From assembly GCF_032334255.1 (NCBI RefSeq), contig NZ_JAUHMF010000001.1, positions 1,116,001 to 1,180,000 on the forward strand: DNA of 64,000 nt. Direction: 5' to 3'. Origin of the DNA: Thermanaerothrix solaris. GTDB lineage: Bacteria; Chloroflexota; Anaerolineae; Anaerolineales; Anaerolineaceae. The notes under the pieces were generated by a model. That model did not search any database and was not told the DNA's origin. It saw only the letters and a list, made by a program, of their open reading frames with translations. This document shows, piece by piece, positions 49,657 through 57,385 of the stretch. Both the position numbers and the translations under genes were made by a program. Position 1 is the first letter of the stretch, and the number at the start of each line of letters is the position of its first letter.

Positions 49657-50541
49657 ATGCGGATCACTCAAAACATGATGACCCAAAACGCTATTCGCCA
49701 CCTTGAAATTAACCGTGAGCGCATAGCGGATTTTCAGATGCAAATCGCTTCTGGAAAACAATATCAGGTCGTTTCTGATAACCCCGGCCTAGCAACTCAA
49801 GCCATGTTGCTGCGCTCACAAACCGGTATGGTTCAGACCTACCTGGATATTGCGCAAGCCGCTGATGATTGGTTTTCGGCCAATGAACTCGCTCTATCTC
49901 AACTGGTCAACCTGGGTAGCCGCGCCCTAACCCTCGGCTACAATGGCGTTTCAGATACTCAAGGTGAACAAGAACGCCGCACATTTGCCGATGAGGTTGA
50001 CTCACTGATTCGGCAAGCCATAGATTTGGGCAATTCCAGCCATAAAGACAACTATTTATTTAGTGGTCATCGCATTCTTACACGTCCCTTCACCTTGCTT
50101 GATCCCAATACGGTCATCTATAACGGTGATCAAGAACAAATTCAGGTCAAGACCTCCCCCGACACGAGCACCACGCTGAATATCAACGGCGACGTTTTAA
50201 AGCCGTTCTTCGAGGCTTTGATCGAACTCCGGAATGCTCTACAGAGCGAACCGTTTGATCGAGCTCGACTGATCAACGCTATTGGTGACCTTACAACCCA
50301 ACTCGAAACCTTAAAAACGGCCCGCTCTGCCAACGGCGCCCGCCAGCGCCAGATTCGGGCGCAAATTGATTTCCTAGGCCAAGCCCAAGCTGAACTCAAA
50401 GCATTGCTTTCTCAGAAAGAAGATGTTAATATTGCAGAAGCGATCAGCATGCTGCGCAGTCAGGAAACCACCTACCAGGCTACTCTTGAGGTCACTCGGC
50501 GCGCCATCTCGGTAACCAGCCTGTTTGATCTGCTACGCTGA
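49657..50541 (+). CDS. flgL: Flagellar hook-associated protein 3 FlgL
   Basis: 294 residues with flagellin-like ends: MRITQNMMTQNAIRHLEINRERIADFQMQIASGKQ at the N-terminus and EDVNIAEAISMLRSQETTYQATLEVTRRAI at the C-terminus, both FlgL-type rather than flagellin. Internal DNYLFSGHRILTRPF is a common FlgL segment. The start has a strong GGGAGG. No fliC follows; csrA comes next, a common order in Gram-positive flagellar loci. Confidence 0.93.
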   Translation: MRITQNMMTQNAIRHLEINRERIADFQMQIASGKQYQVVSDNPGLATQAMLLRSQTGMVQTYLDIAQAADDWFSANELALSQLVNLGSRALTLGYNGVSDTQGEQERRTFADEVDSLIRQAIDLGNSSHKDNYLFSGHRILTRPFTLLDPNTVIYNGDQEQIQVKTSPDTSTTLNINGDVLKPFFEALIELRNALQSEPFDRARLINAIGDLTTQLETLKTARSANGARQRQIRAQIDFLGQAQAELKALLSQKEDVNIAEAISMLRSQETTYQATLEVTRRAISVTSLFDLLR

Positions 50542-50568
50542 TCGGAATTTCACTTTTCGAGAAAGCCA

Positions 50569-50865
50569 ATGCTTGTCCTGACCCGTAAAACAGATGAGAG
50601 CGTGGTGATCGGCGAAAACATCGTGATCACCATTCTAAGTATTGAAGGGGACAAGGTCAAAATCGGCATTGAAGCCCCGCGCGAAATACCCATCCTGCGT
50701 AAGGAATTACACGACGCTATTCGCGAACAGGAGCAACTGGCCAGCGAATTGGCCAAATCGCCCTCACCCCAAACCATTGAGGCTTTGCGTCGTCTGTTGG
50801 TAGAGTTAGACGCTATTGAGGATACCTCTTCTTCCGATTCCGCCACGACTTCGGAAAAGACTTAA
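50569..50865 (+). CDS. csrA: Carbon-storage regulator CsrA with C-terminal extension
   Basis: 98 residues. The first ~60 are a standard CsrA (MLVLTRKTDESVVIGENI, KIGIEAPREIPILRKELH), an RNA-binding dimer that blocks ribosome-binding sites, typically of flagellin mRNA. Another ~38 residues follow: a helix (PSPQTIEALRRLLVELDAIE) and a Ser/Thr tail, longer than most CsrA. Its usual antagonist FliW is not in the window. Last gene of the plus-strand flagellar run; 27 bases separate it from the convergent FlhB-domain gene. Confidence 0.94.
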   Translation: MLVLTRKTDESVVIGENIVITILSIEGDKVKIGIEAPREIPILRKELHDAIREQEQLASELAKSPSPQTIEALRRLLVELDAIEDTSSSDSATTSEKT

Positions 50866-50892
50866 ACGGCTTTCCCTTTTGAACCAAAACCA

Positions 50893-51225
50893 CTAATCAC
50901 CCGATTCAAGGCGTGGGGGCAAATAGCCTCGCAGCCGATAGACGTAAGCCAAAACCTCCGCCACAACGGCATATAGTTCCACCGGGATCATGGCGCCAAT
51001 ATCCACCGAAGCCAGGGCTTCTACTAAGGCTTGATCTTCAACCACTGGTATTTGATTTTCTTGGGCTACGGCGATAATTTTCTCCGCCACCACCCCCCTG
51101 CCGGCAGCCAGCACCCGCGGCGCCGCTTCTTGCTCAGGATCATAGCCCAGCGCAACAGCCGCAGTTTGGCCTGATGCTTTCCTCACCTGGCCTTTTTCAT
51201 CTAGCCAAATCCGATAAACAGACAT
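50893..51225 (-). CDS. FlhB cytoplasmic-domain homologue (YlqH/FlhX type)
   Basis: 110 residues matching only the cytoplasmic C-terminal domain of FlhB: AVALGYDPEQEAAPRVLAAGRG, then ENQIPVVEDQALVEALASVDIGAMIPVELYAVVAEVLAYVYRLRG, nearly the same ending as FlhB at 39834. The NPTH cleavage motif is absent, as expected for a protein that starts after the cut. FlhX-type proteins can replace the cleaved C-domain in export switching. ATG follows GGAGG at 9 bases, inside the end of the FliK-like gene, so the pair is coupled. Confidence 0.88.
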   Translation of the reverse strand: MSVYRIWLDEKGQVRKASGQTAAVALGYDPEQEAAPRVLAAGRGVVAEKIIAVAQENQIPVVEDQALVEALASVDIGAMIPVELYAVVAEVLAYVYRLRGYLPPRLESGD

Positions 51226-51229
51226 TCTG

Positions 51230-52591
51230 TTAAGCCTCCACTTCGAATGGTGCCCCTGAGTGAAACGGGAAAGCCATCAGAAAAGATGAAGAATCCATGG
51301 TATGGGGTAGAGAGAACAAACGCACTTCAGCCCGCTGCAGGGAATACCCCAAGGCTTCTAATTGCTTGTGCAAAGTCGGCAATTCCGCCTCCGCCCCTGC
51401 CACCAGATCCGATGATGAGACCTCAACCATTGCACCCACGGCTTGCCGCGCAATTGAAAGATCTACCCGTACCCCAACTGACGGGGTTAGCATAACCTCT
51501 AGAATCAAGCGGGTATAAGCCGGATCAACAACCCGCCCCTGATCCGTCTCGCGCATCGCCACCCGCAAATGCGCCATTTGCCATTCGGTTTGCCTTTCTC
51601 CCGATGGTAAGAAAACAAGCGGAAATGAAAACGCCACCCATCCACTTCCATCATGGGCGAGATGCGAGGAAGCATTAAGCAAATGTTCATAGCGTACCTG
51701 GGTGATCAGACGATCTAAAACGTCACGCAGATCGGAGGGTAATGCCTCACCGGCCACCCTTTGAAAGCGCATTAACCATCCAACCAGACTATCGTCTAAG
51801 GCTTGGTTTAACTCTGACAATGATCTTTGCACAACCTGACCGAGCACATGTTCTAACGAGCGACCAAACCAGCGCGCCCAGTCTGCCAGAAATTGCACCC
51901 GATTAAGCCTATCCTCTCCCCAACTCGTCACCTGGAAGCCATCCAATCGGCTCAGCAAATGGAGAGCCATGGAACGAGTTGCCTCATCCAGATCTCCTCG
52001 GCTCAGCCATTGCTGCAACCCTTGACGCAGGGCAGCCCATAAACCCATCGCTGGCGGCACCTCATCGCTCACAAAAGGCAAGACAGAAGCAGATAACGGG
52101 GCGCCCCAAACCAACAAATCCAAAATGCGCTCCAAGCGTTGTCCCGAGACCCCTTGAGAACGCAAATGGATCAAGAATTGAAGTACCTCCGGTGTTACCG
52201 AAATTCCGCGTGCCAGTAACAGACGCACAACCTCTTGGTTTATGGGCGTAGCCGGCAATCCGGCCCCCTCTAATAATGCAAAAACGGCATTAGGCTGCTG
52301 AGTTATTACCTCGGGCAGCCCATCCCCGCTCCCTAAATGCTGAATGAACACTGTATTCGGCGTAACATCACGCACGATAAACTGCGCCTGACGCTGATTC
52401 ATCAGAGCCAGGCTCTGTTCCGGAGAGACCAAGCGTGCCACCACCCGCACCCCTTGCACCGCAAGCACAACCGTTTGCCCCGATACTTGGAGCACCTCAG
52501 CATTGAAACGCTGGTTCAAGCGCAACATTAAACCGGTATTTTCATCCGGACGGGGCAAAGGGGAAGTGGGAAAGGGACCGCTAACGTTCAT
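51230..52591 (-). CDS. FliK-like/YlqG-like flagellar protein
   Basis: 453 residues. No strong family recognised beyond a distant FliK-like C-terminal part: WQMAHLRVAMRETDQ, LILEVMLTPSVGVRVDLSIARQAVGAMVEVSSSDLVAGAEAELPTLHKQLEALGYSLQRAEVRLFS, which has the strand-helix pattern of the FliK C-domain. The N-terminal LNQRFNAEVLQVSGQTVVLAVQGVRVVARL looks like a small beta barrel. Pairing with an FlhB-domain gene (as ylqG-ylqH) supports a role in export switching. ATG 52591 has a poor ribosome-binding site. The real fliK is at 54805. Confidence 0.65.
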   Translation of the reverse strand: MNVSGPFPTSPLPRPDENTGLMLRLNQRFNAEVLQVSGQTVVLAVQGVRVVARLVSPEQSLALMNQRQAQFIVRDVTPNTVFIQHLGSGDGLPEVITQQPNAVFALLEGAGLPATPINQEVVRLLLARGISVTPEVLQFLIHLRSQGVSGQRLERILDLLVWGAPLSASVLPFVSDEVPPAMGLWAALRQGLQQWLSRGDLDEATRSMALHLLSRLDGFQVTSWGEDRLNRVQFLADWARWFGRSLEHVLGQVVQRSLSELNQALDDSLVGWLMRFQRVAGEALPSDLRDVLDRLITQVRYEHLLNASSHLAHDGSGWVAFSFPLVFLPSGERQTEWQMAHLRVAMRETDQGRVVDPAYTRLILEVMLTPSVGVRVDLSIARQAVGAMVEVSSSDLVAGAEAELPTLHKQLEALGYSLQRAEVRLFSLPHTMDSSSFLMAFPFHSGAPFEVEA

Positions 52592-52608
52592 CTGCAACTA
52601 ACCGAAAA

Positions 52609-52640
52609 GGGGTAGCCTACGGGTTAAGGTAGGCTACCCC
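52609..52640 (-). terminator. Strong hairpin terminator after flgE
   Basis: A perfect 12-base-pair inverted repeat (GGGGTAGCCTAC / GTAGGCTACCCC) with an 8-base loop, 10 bases beyond the flgE stop. On the minus strand it is followed by TTTT. It should end or attenuate the flaG/fliS-to-flgE transcription unit before the FliK-like gene. Confidence 0.8.
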
Positions 52641-52650
52641 AATCAAAGGA

Positions 52651-53877
52651 TTAGCGTTTCAGATTGACCAACTCCGCCAGAATTTCATCCGAAGCCGTAA
52701 TGAGGCGGGAAGAGGCCTGAAAGCCGCGTTGGGCAATAATCAGGTTTGTGAACTCAGTCGCCATATCCACGTTCGAGGCCTCAAGGTAACCTGAAGCAAT
52801 AACCCCACGTCCTCCGGAACCCGCTGTCCCGATATTGGGCTCGCCAGAATTCAAACCCGCGCGGTACAGGTTTTGGCCATCACGAATCAAACCGGAAGGG
52901 TTGGTAAACTTGGCAATGGCTAATTGGCCAATCAACTGCTTGAGGCCGTTCGAGAACAACACATGGATGCGCCCCGAATTGGGTTCAATGCTGACATCGG
53001 TGACATTTCCCGCGGCCAGACCATCCTGGCTGGTCACAGCAATGCTGCTATCAGTGGCTAGCATCGTCACCTGGGACATATCCAGATTGGTGATCACCAC
53101 ATCGGCAGCACCATTGGTACCCGGAATACGAATATTGGTCAGCACCTGGGAATTGATGACATTCCCATTGGTATCGAAGGTTAACGTCCCGTTGCCCTGG
53201 GCTGTGGCCGGACTGCTCACCTGCCAGGACCAGGTATTATCCCCCGTACGGGTGAATGTTAAAGTAAGGCTGTGCGACTGCCCTAACGAGTCATAGACTC
53301 CAAGCGTCACCGGATAACTATCGCCAATCGCCAAATCCGAACTTAGGTTACCGCCGATGATCATGCTCGAGGTCGCCTTGGCCAACGTCAAATCCAGCGG
53401 CACAGAGAGGTCACCAATCGGATTATTCGTGTTAATGGGGCCCTGGCTACCAATGGGATTCTGCCAACCCTGGATGCGTTGCCCGGTAGAACTGTTCACC
53501 AAATAGCCCTGGGCGTCAATATGCAAAGAGGCCTCGCGCGAGTAAAACAGTTCGCCGCCCTTGCGGTAAATAAAGAAACCATCTCCTTGCAAGGCTAAAT
53601 CCGAGTTACGCCCGGTCGCCTGGAGCATTCCCTGTGAGAAAATCGGTGTAATGTAGCCGATCTTAATTCCCAGGCCGATTTGCGTCGGGTTAATCCCACC
53701 CAACTCATTCGTTGGCGCTGAGCCCGGCGACAGCAACTGCGAAAACTGGTCTTGGAAGAGCACCTTGCTTGCCTTGAAGCCAGGGGTATTGGCATTGGCC
53801 AAATTATCCGCAACCACATCCAGAAACGCCTGATTGGCGTTAAGGGCACTGATGGCTGTGAACATTGAGCGTAACAT
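52651..53877 (-). CDS. flgE: Flagellar hook protein FlgE
   Basis: 408 residues. N-terminal FTAISALNANQAFLDVVADNLANANTPGFKASKVLFQDQ and C-terminal EASNVDMATEFTNLIIAQRGFQASSRLITASDEILAEL are hook/rod-type coiled-coil ends. Between them are NSDLALQGDGFFIYRKGGELFYSREASLHID and the D1/D2 beta domains with LTLTFTRTGDNTWSWQV. Length is normal for FlgE. Start follows AAGGAGAACCTAATC. The strong hairpin lies directly downstream, consistent with this being the last highly expressed gene of the unit. Confidence 0.93.
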   Translation of the reverse strand: MLRSMFTAISALNANQAFLDVVADNLANANTPGFKASKVLFQDQFSQLLSPGSAPTNELGGINPTQIGLGIKIGYITPIFSQGMLQATGRNSDLALQGDGFFIYRKGGELFYSREASLHIDAQGYLVNSSTGQRIQGWQNPIGSQGPINTNNPIGDLSVPLDLTLAKATSSMIIGGNLSSDLAIGDSYPVTLGVYDSLGQSHSLTLTFTRTGDNTWSWQVSSPATAQGNGTLTFDTNGNVINSQVLTNIRIPGTNGAADVVITNLDMSQVTMLATDSSIAVTSQDGLAAGNVTDVSIEPNSGRIHVLFSNGLKQLIGQLAIAKFTNPSGLIRDGQNLYRAGLNSGEPNIGTAGSGGRGVIASGYLEASNVDMATEFTNLIIAQRGFQASSRLITASDEILAELVNLKR

Positions 53878-53924
53878 GATTAGGTTCTCCTTTCGGGTTG
53901 TAATAGGTTCAAAATCATGTTCAC

Positions 53925-53951
53925 AGGCCTCCTCCGAGAGGGCCAGCCTGT
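53925..53951 (-). repeat. Imperfect inverted repeat between the TIGR02530 gene and flgE
   Basis: Arms CAGGC/GCCTG with partly paired GGCC/CTCC interior can fold over the 76-base gap. There is no T-tract after it on the minus strand, so it may be an mRNA-stability or attenuation hairpin rather than a true terminator. Confidence 0.35.
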
Positions 53952-53953
53952 TT

Positions 53954-54376
53954 CTAAACCTTTCTTTCCACTGTACTACTTACTTGTGAGGCATACGGAG
54001 CAGCAAAGACAACGCTATCCACCTGGGTAAAGACTCCCTCCCCACGGTGTTCAGGATCAATCGCGGTAATCACAACGCGGTCACGCACATTGACCAGGAA
54101 GGCCAGATCATCCACCAATACTAGCGATTCTCGCCCACCCCGTTGTGCGGCTTTTTCTACCGCTTGTGAGAGACGCGCCAGATCCTCCACACTTAGATCA
54201 ATCTGACGGCTTTGCAACCGCTTTTGGGCATGATTCGAGAACCGCAGATTCTGGGTTTGGGCAAGCGCCAGATGGGCTGCAAAATCCTCCTGCGGCTTCA
54301 ATACCCCGGTTGAAGTAGAAGATACGGATGTCGGCTGAGGGGACGATTCAGAGATTGGCCTGGTGGAGAGAGCCAT
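53954..54376 (-). CDS. Flagellar operon protein of the TIGR02530 family
   Basis: 140 residues. The conserved core LRFSNHAQKRLQSRQIDLSVEDLARLSQAVEKAAQRGGRESLVLVDDLAFLVNVRDRVVITAIDPEHRGEGVFTQVDSVVFA is the TIGR02530 family, found between flgD and flgE in many Firmicutes and related flagellar loci; exact role not established. ATG 54376 has GGGAGG at 5 bases; longer frames reach into flgD. Its start overlaps the flgD end by 29 bases. Confidence 0.85.
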   Translation of the reverse strand: MALSTRPISESSPQPTSVSSTSTGVLKPQEDFAAHLALAQTQNLRFSNHAQKRLQSRQIDLSVEDLARLSQAVEKAAQRGGRESLVLVDDLAFLVNVRDRVVITAIDPEHRGEGVFTQVDSVVFAAPYASQVSSTVERKV

Positions 54377-54794
54377 CGCCACCTCCCTCAGATACCTGAG
54401 TGATCTCCCGCAGCGGTAACCATGCCTCGCCGACTTGGACGTAATACACACCACCGCGGATCTCATATCCCAGAACGGTGCCCCGGATGACCTGCCCATC
54501 AGTGTTGGTCGTGGTCACCTGCTTTCCAATCAGCGAAGAAGCAAAGTTGGACAAATTGACCTGAAGCAACGCTTCCATTTCCTCTTTGATTTGTTTGAGC
54601 GCCTCCAGTGAGTTCAATTGAGCAAACTGGGCCATCAAATCTTTATCTTGAAGAGGCTCTAGAGGATTCTGGTTCCGCAACTGAGCCATGAGCAGGGTGA
54701 CAAAATCATCGGCTGAAAGACCACTCAGGGAGTTTATGGGGGCATTGCTGGGGTTAATCTGAGATAGGCTCATCACTGGACTGATGGTTGACAT
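54348..54794 (-). CDS. flgD: Flagellar hook-cap protein FlgD
   Basis: 148 residues, short for FlgD (often 140-230). The N-terminal scaffold LSADDFVTLLMAQLRNQNPLEPLQDKDLMAQFAQLNSLEALKQIKEEMEAL is unmistakable. After it comes one beta-rich part (SSLIGKQVTTTNTDGQVIRGTVLGYEIRGGVYYVQVGEAWLPLREI), the Tudor-like domain only, without the FnIII insertion. It caps the growing hook. ATG 54794 follows GAGGAGGTGGAG; the longer frame from 54974 only shadows fliK. Confidence 0.93.
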   Translation of the reverse strand: MSTISPVMSLSQINPSNAPINSLSGLSADDFVTLLMAQLRNQNPLEPLQDKDLMAQFAQLNSLEALKQIKEEMEALLQVNLSNFASSLIGKQVTTTNTDGQVIRGTVLGYEIRGGVYYVQVGEAWLPLREITQVSEGGGDGSLHQANL

Positions 54795-54804
54795 CTCCAC
54801 CTCC

Positions 54805-55977
54805 TCAAATGCGGTAGTCCACATAGGAATCAGATGCGCCGATTCTGGAATACGCTTGTCCTTCGGCACTCGCCTCAGGAGAGATGGGATCCAACGGCAC
54901 CTGTAACCGCACCGGACTGCCTTGCGGCTGACGGAAAAGGTTGGCGTGGGCATTTTGCCCTCCCACAGCGACATCGGCCAATTGGATTCCGGCGTGGGTC
55001 AGGGATTGGCGCAATTCATTCAAACCTGTTTGTAAGAGACGTTCGGTTTGTGGTTGATCAGCCATCAGCAACACATGGGTGCCTTCTGCTCCATGGGCAA
55101 TCCGGATCTCAATCCGCCCTAACGATTCGGGATATAGTTGGAGGTGCAGATTCGATTGATCCAATCGCACCATCATATCCACTGCCCGAACGGTCTGGTG
55201 CAGTAGTTGATCTGCGGTAACAATGGGTCTGGTCTTTGCCGAACCCATCACATACTGTGCAATGGTGGCCGTGTCTCCAAGGCCCACCGCCCTACCATGG
55301 GTTGAAATCAGCACACTCTCCGGAATCTCAATCCCCTGTTGCAGTCGGTTGTTTCCCTCCGGGGCGCCCTCGATTCCGGGTTGAGGGTAAAACTGCACCT
55401 TAGAAGGGACTAATGTGAATTCCTTCAAGGCTTTGGGGGCGCTCCTTTCGTCCTGGGTCCCGGCTTGCACCACCGCGGTAGCGAAGTTATTGGCGGTTTC
55501 AGCAGAATCTGGCTGGGGCGTAGACGTGCCTTGAGGAACATTGAGTGCTTTTCCCCCACCGTCCTGCCCCAGGTCAACCATGGGCAGACTCTGAAGCCAA
55601 CTCTCACCTTTGTCCTCAAGCAAAGGCGAGGCCGCCCCTTGGGAGAACACATTCAGCACCCCCCAGTCAATGAGCACAGGCAAAACCGGCATCTGCAAGG
55701 CAATGGCACTCCCCTCACTCCTACCCATCTCAGGTGGCACCGAGGAATCAGCCAATGCCGGAAGAGACGCGTCCTCTTCAGTCACTTGATCTGAGAGTGA
55801 TTCATCCGAAGACGCATCGGCATGATGGCATCGCTCGGTAAGAAGGGATCGAAAGGAAGGCTTCGATTCTTTGGCTCCTTCTGCAAGCCTCCTTTCTGTG
55901 CCACTGGTAGTGAGAGTTTTTGGCGTCTCGTTGGGCGGGGCATTCATTTGGATTCCCAACAACACATCAGGATTCAT
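54805..55977 (-). CDS. fliK: Flagellar hook-length control protein FliK
   Basis: 390 residues. The long N-terminal part is low-complexity and disordered, rich in Ser, Pro, Glu and Gln, as expected for a molecular ruler. The C-terminal domain from about 275 contains MMVRLDQSNLHLQLYPESLGRIEIRIAHGAEGTHVLLMADQPQTERLLQTGLNELRQSLTHAGIQLADVAV, the FliK core that contacts FlhB. Start follows GGGAGGTAATCT. Its gene order flgB-fliK-flgD-TIGR02530-flgE is typical. Confidence 0.92.
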   Translation of the reverse strand: MNPDVLLGIQMNAPPNETPKTLTTSGTERRLAEGAKESKPSFRSLLTERCHHADASSDESLSDQVTEEDASLPALADSSVPPEMGRSEGSAIALQMPVLPVLIDWGVLNVFSQGAASPLLEDKGESWLQSLPMVDLGQDGGGKALNVPQGTSTPQPDSAETANNFATAVVQAGTQDERSAPKALKEFTLVPSKVQFYPQPGIEGAPEGNNRLQQGIEIPESVLISTHGRAVGLGDTATIAQYVMGSAKTRPIVTADQLLHQTVRAVDMMVRLDQSNLHLQLYPESLGRIEIRIAHGAEGTHVLLMADQPQTERLLQTGLNELRQSLTHAGIQLADVAVGGQNAHANLFRQPQGSPVRLQVPLDPISPEASAEGQAYSRIGASDSYVDYRI

Positions 55978-55980
55978 AGA

Positions 55981-56388
55981 TTACCTCCCGGAAGCAAGAT
56001 TTTTTAGCAGCAGCAATTTTTTGCTGGCTGCCTGACTAAGCGCCTGAAAGCGCAAAGCCGTCTCGGTCATGTCCATCAATTCAACGTCAATGTCCACATT
56101 ATTCTGATCCGCCCGCACACTCCCCCCAGGACGCTGAGCAATCGTAAAGGTAGCGTTTTGAGTCGGGGCCGCCAGGTGTCCCGGTTGGGTGCGTTGCAAC
56201 CCAATTGCTTTATTTTGGGTTAGCGCCTTCTTTACCGCCGTTTCAAAATCTACCGTTTGCGCGTGAAAACCCGGCGTATCCACATTGGCGATGTTACGAC
56301 CGATCATCTGCTGCCGCAGGGACAGCCCATCCAAAGCCATCCGCAGGATACTTAGGGTCGAATCGTTCAGCATCCCATTATCGGCCAT
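55981..56388 (-). CDS. flgB: Flagellar proximal rod protein FlgB
   Basis: 135 residues. N-terminal LSILRMALDGLSLRQQMIGRNIANVDTPGFHAQTVDFETAVKKAL and C-terminal NNVDIDVELMDMTETALRFQALSQAASKKLLLLK are classic FlgB. The start is ATG 56388 with GGAGGGCTTAAG upstream; the longer frame to 56505 runs within the transglycosylase gene. FlgC, normally its neighbour, is encoded far upstream at 62638. So flgB here is split from flgC by the fliE-J block and a transglycosylase. Confidence 0.93.
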   Translation of the reverse strand: MADNGMLNDSTLSILRMALDGLSLRQQMIGRNIANVDTPGFHAQTVDFETAVKKALTQNKAIGLQRTQPGHLAAPTQNATFTIAQRPGGSVRADQNNVDIDVELMDMTETALRFQALSQAASKKLLLLKNLASGR

Positions 56389-56389
56389 C

Positions 56390-56932
56390 TTAAGCCCTCC
56401 ACCCACTTTCTTGGCGATAGTAATCGAGAACGCGATCCACATAAATTTGGGTTTCGCGGTAAGGTGGAATACCTTGAAAACGATCCACCGCCCCCGGCCC
56501 GGCATTATAGGCCGCGAGGGCTAGAGCCACATTTCCATCATACCGATCCAATAAACGGCGCAAGAGGCGCACTCCACCATCAATGTTTTGCGTTGGATCA
56601 AAGGGATCTACCACGCCCAGACTTCGCGCGGTGCCTGGCATCAATTGCATCAATCCCATCGCACCTGCCCGCGAGACCGCCTGAGGATTAAAATTCGACT
56701 CGGCCCGAATCACCGAACGCACCAGAGCGGGATCCACGCTATACCGCTCAGCAGCCTGTTGAATCAAAGCCTCAAACGGGGATGAAGAACCCAATTGCCT
56801 CCCGTTAGCAGTGTTGGTAATGTCCTCTGTTTCGGTATCCGTGGATAATGTGCCCCCTTGCCGATTCAGGAGTTGAAAAAGTAAACGATAAAGCATGCTC
56901 TCAAAAGTCGCGTTTAAAAAACTCATGTCCAT
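56390..56932 (-). CDS. Lytic transglycosylase (SLT domain) within the flagellar operon
   Basis: 180 residues. An SLT domain runs from about 52 to 172: AAERYSVDPALVRSVIRAESNFNPQAVSR with catalytic Glu78, then GAMGLMQLMPGTARSLGV, IDGGVRLLRRLLDRYDGNVALALAAYNAGPGAVDRF. It cleaves peptidoglycan glycan strands so that the rod can pass. No cleavable signal peptide: the N-terminus is MDMSFLNATFESMLYRLLFQLL, so it may be exported by the flagellar system. Followed by flgB, 1 base apart, so timing with rod assembly is likely. Confidence 0.9.
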   Translation of the reverse strand: MDMSFLNATFESMLYRLLFQLLNRQGGTLSTDTETEDITNTANGRQLGSSSPFEALIQQAAERYSVDPALVRSVIRAESNFNPQAVSRAGAMGLMQLMPGTARSLGVVDPFDPTQNIDGGVRLLRRLLDRYDGNVALALAAYNAGPGAVDRFQGIPPYRETQIYVDRVLDYYRQESGWRA

Positions 56933-56935
56933 GGC

Positions 56936-57385
56936 TTACCACTCCCTCTGATGGCGAAACGCCCGACTGACATAGAGATCATCCAGTAAACGATTCTCCA
57001 TGTGCGCTATTTCTTCTTGATACCGTGCTAATTCCTTCTCACGCAGCGTTTCCAACACCTCAACGTCCTGCCGGGCTTGGACAAGTTCCTGGCGTTTAGC
57101 ATCCACACGTCGCCGCCACGTGTCCAAAGCTTGACGGGCTTGTTCAATTCGTTCCTGCACCAGGGTTAACTCATGATGAAGTTGTTCCAGTGCGAATAGA
57201 TCTAACTCACCAATTTTTTGGCGCTCCAAACGCGCAAAAAGTGAGGCTTCCAACGCTTGCAAACGCACAAGGTACTCCTCGCCTTTGCGCTGTTCTTGGA
57301 GCAAATGCCCCAATTCGATTTCCAATGCTTCAACCCGTCTCTGACGCACGTCTAAAACCGTTTGTAACGAGAATTTAGGCGGCAT
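56936..57385 (-). CDS. fliJ: Flagellar export protein FliJ
   Basis: 149 residues, nearly all coiled coil. It starts KFSLQTVLDVRQRRVEALEIELGHLLQEQRKGEEYL, a common FliJ opening, and has long heptads rich in Leu, Glu, Arg and Gln. FliJ is the central stalk of the FliI ATPase and recycles chaperones. Its ATG lies inside the fliI 3' end (11-base overlap) after GGGGGTGAACC. Confidence 0.9.
   Translation of the reverse strand: MPPKFSLQTVLDVRQRRVEALEIELGHLLQEQRKGEEYLVRLQALEASLFARLERQKIGELDLFALEQLHHELTLVQERIEQARQALDTWRRRVDAKRQELVQARQDVEVLETLREKELARYQEEIAHMENRLLDDLYVSRAFRHQREW

Noticed and set aside
54795..54974. A 60-residue longer FlgD
   Set aside because: The extension shadows the 3' end of fliK and has Arg/Cys-rich composition unlike FlgD; GAGGAGG precedes the ATG at 54794.
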